This document shows, piece by piece, positions 62,812 to 64,000 of a DNA stretch of 64,000 bases (the first letter of the stretch is position 1; each line of letters opens with the position of its first letter). Position numbers and translations under genes: made by a program. The notes under the pieces are model-generated. The model saw only the letters and a list, made by a program, of their open reading frames with translations. It was not told the DNA's origin and searched no databases. The stretch spans positions 1 to 64,000 of the forward strand of contig JAGKQI010000035.1 of NCBI GenBank assembly GCA_018806915.1, given 5' to 3'. This stretch comes from Phytophthora colocasiae (Eukaryota; Oomycota; Peronosporomycetes; Peronosporales; Peronosporaceae).

Positions 62812-64000
62812 TTAGCAGTACGTGGGAATATCCACAGTAGGCTCGGTAGTGGCTGGAGCCGTCGTCGACGCGGCTGGGGTGCCTGCTGGGGTCGCAGTAG
62901 GAGCTGCCGTCTGACTGCCGTTGTTTGAGTCGGAAGAAGCCTTTGAGCTGCTCGAGCTGAATGTAGGAGCAGACGTCTGGCTGTTGGACGCCTTCGAGCT
63001 GCTACCACTCGACGAGCTCGAAGTCACTGGTATTTTAGTAGCACTGGCAGTCGTACTAACTGGAGTTTCCGTAGGTGCCGTAGTTTGACTGCCACTTGCT
63101 GAAGACGACGAGACCTGAGAACTCGCCAAACTTCCAACAGATCCGCTGGATGAGTTACTCGAGCCGGAAAGCCATGCATTCAACACGTCGCCTAGTAGCT
63201 GTCCCTCCAGATCCTCCGCGCTCTCGTAAGTATTGCCGGTGAGCCACACGTGCTGCTCACTGTCGATATTGAAGCGGGAGACATTCATCACCAACGAATA
63301 CGCATCCAGGATCTCCGTCATGTTGCCGTAAAACTCATCAGCTGGAAGCAAATTAGTGAACGGGTACCCAGCGATCCCCAGCAGTACCAGCTGGTAGAAC
63401 TTGCGCTGGGTTTTGTCAGCAATACTGTCGATGAAGAGCCACTCAGCACCTGGCGCCTCGTTCATTAACGATGTGATCATTTCAATGACAGTGGCCGTCT
63501 CTGCTTCACACTCGGCAGCCATCGCATCAGGGAAGCCGAGTAGTCCGCAACCTCCGTAGTAGTTAATCAGCTGGCTTGCAGCCACCTTGTACTCCGGGAA
63601 GACACCAACATAGCTGTCTGCCAGCACCTGAAACTTGGTCGACTTCGACTCCACCTCCCACGTCTTGGCCACGTACGCAGACCACATCTGAGCACCAAGT
63701 GAACCAGCACTGTATCCTCCAACGACGATCTGCTCCGGGTCCGGGTAGTTCTCCAACGCCCACTTCAACACCGCCATCGTGTTGTTGTAGCCGTTCATGT
63801 ACATGCCTTGGTTCTGGCCCAAACACTGTTTGTTACCCAGAGCTTGGTTGTAGACGCTCTCGTACGGCTCCAGGTACTTGTTGCCTACGAACAAGTCTCC
63901 CGTGCAGTACGGCAAGTACACGATGTTGTAGTCGTTGAAGACGTTGCCGTCCAGCGTGCGGTTCATAATGCCCGTGTCGGTCACCGTCGCTTGGGTGGTG
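62812..64000 (-). CDS. PAE/Notum-type esterase, second copy (5' end outside window)
   Basis: Open on the minus strand from the window edge (in the middle of the gene, TDTGIMNRTLDGNVFND) to a stop at 62812; ~396 residues seen. Nucleophile elbow GGYSAGSLGA and disulfide-rich core are as in the first copy; only a few residue differences are seen over the shared ~290 residues (for example LDGNV for LDSNV, TATVIE for TASVIE). The C-terminus differs: a long Ser/Thr-rich linker (GSSNSSSGSVGSLASS) of ~110 residues ending TVDIPTYC. It has no hAT insertion and no frameshift, so it is the probable functional copy. Convergent with the first copy. Confidence 0.85.
   Translation of the reverse strand, partial: TTQATVTDTGIMNRTLDGNVFNDYNIVYLPYCTGDLFVGNKYLEPYESVYNQALGNKQCLGQNQGMYMNGYNNTMAVLKWALENYPDPEQIVVGGYSAGSLGAQMWSAYVAKTWEVESKSTKFQVLADSYVGVFPEYKVAASQLINYYGGCGLLGFPDAMAAECEAETATVIEMITSLMNEAPGAEWLFIDSIADKTQRKFYQLVLLGIAGYPFTNLLPADEFYGNMTEILDAYSLVMNVSRFNIDSEQHVWLTGNTYESAEDLEGQLLGDVLNAWLSGSSNSSSGSVGSLASSQVSSSSASGSQTTAPTETPVSTTASATKIPVTSSSSSGSSSKASNSQTSAPTFSSSSSKASSDSNNGSQTAAPTATPAGTPAASTTAPATTEPTVDIPTYC

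Overview
The window looks like nuclear DNA of an oomycete, most likely a Phytophthora or close relative. The reasons are short GT-AG introns of about 49-80 bp, Crinkler/RHS-type P-loop NTPase genes, an oomycete-style bZIP gene, families of secreted cell-wall hydrolases, and heavy loading with Copia, Gypsy, hAT and MULE elements. Gene density is low in the first 37 kb and normal in the last 26 kb. Many genes carry one-base frameshifts, so pseudogenes (or consensus errors) are common. No RNA gene, CRISPR array or prokaryotic operon was seen.

Region 1-29080 is a decayed tandem array of one two-gene unit. A Crinkler/RHS-like NTPase gene (mostly minus strand) is divergently paired across about 100 bp with a phytanoyl-CoA dioxygenase (PHYHD1-like) gene on the plus strand. 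Seven units can be traced. After removal of a Copia element (5282-10423) and a Gypsy element (15080-25212), the last units repeat at about 1.85 kb. The P-loop of the NTPase is split by an intron inside Walker A. Most dioxygenase copies have lost their first ~65 codons, replaced by a T tract of variable length. One NTPase copy (11825-13020) has been cleanly inverted.

Region 29081-38000 holds a small hAT-type element, an ankyrin-repeat ORF, a MULE with terminal inverted repeats and target duplication that split an unrecognised gene just after its start codon, two diverged NTPase copies (one with a complete C-terminus ending in a helix-hairpin-helix motif), and degenerate coding-like sequence.

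Region 38045-56115 is gene rich: an amino-acid/auxin-permease-type transporter (one frameshift near its start), a cluster of short-chain dehydrogenase/reductase (SDR) genes and pseudogenes, a TRIM-like non-coding LTR element inserted in one of them, a basic-region transcription-factor-like gene, a large TPR/Sel1/TRAF-zinc-finger/MYND gene split by frameshifts, an Old Yellow Enzyme gene with one frameshift, a bZIP gene, and an inverted duplication in which one SDR copy is intact and the other broken.

Region 56116-64000 has two nearly identical pectin-acetylesterase/Notum-type secreted esterase genes in convergent orientation. The first is interrupted by a hAT element which is itself interrupted by a second hAT-type MITE, each with a perfect 8-bp target duplication. 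A full-length hAT with BED finger, terminal repeats and target duplication lies between the two esterase genes; the second gene runs off the window.
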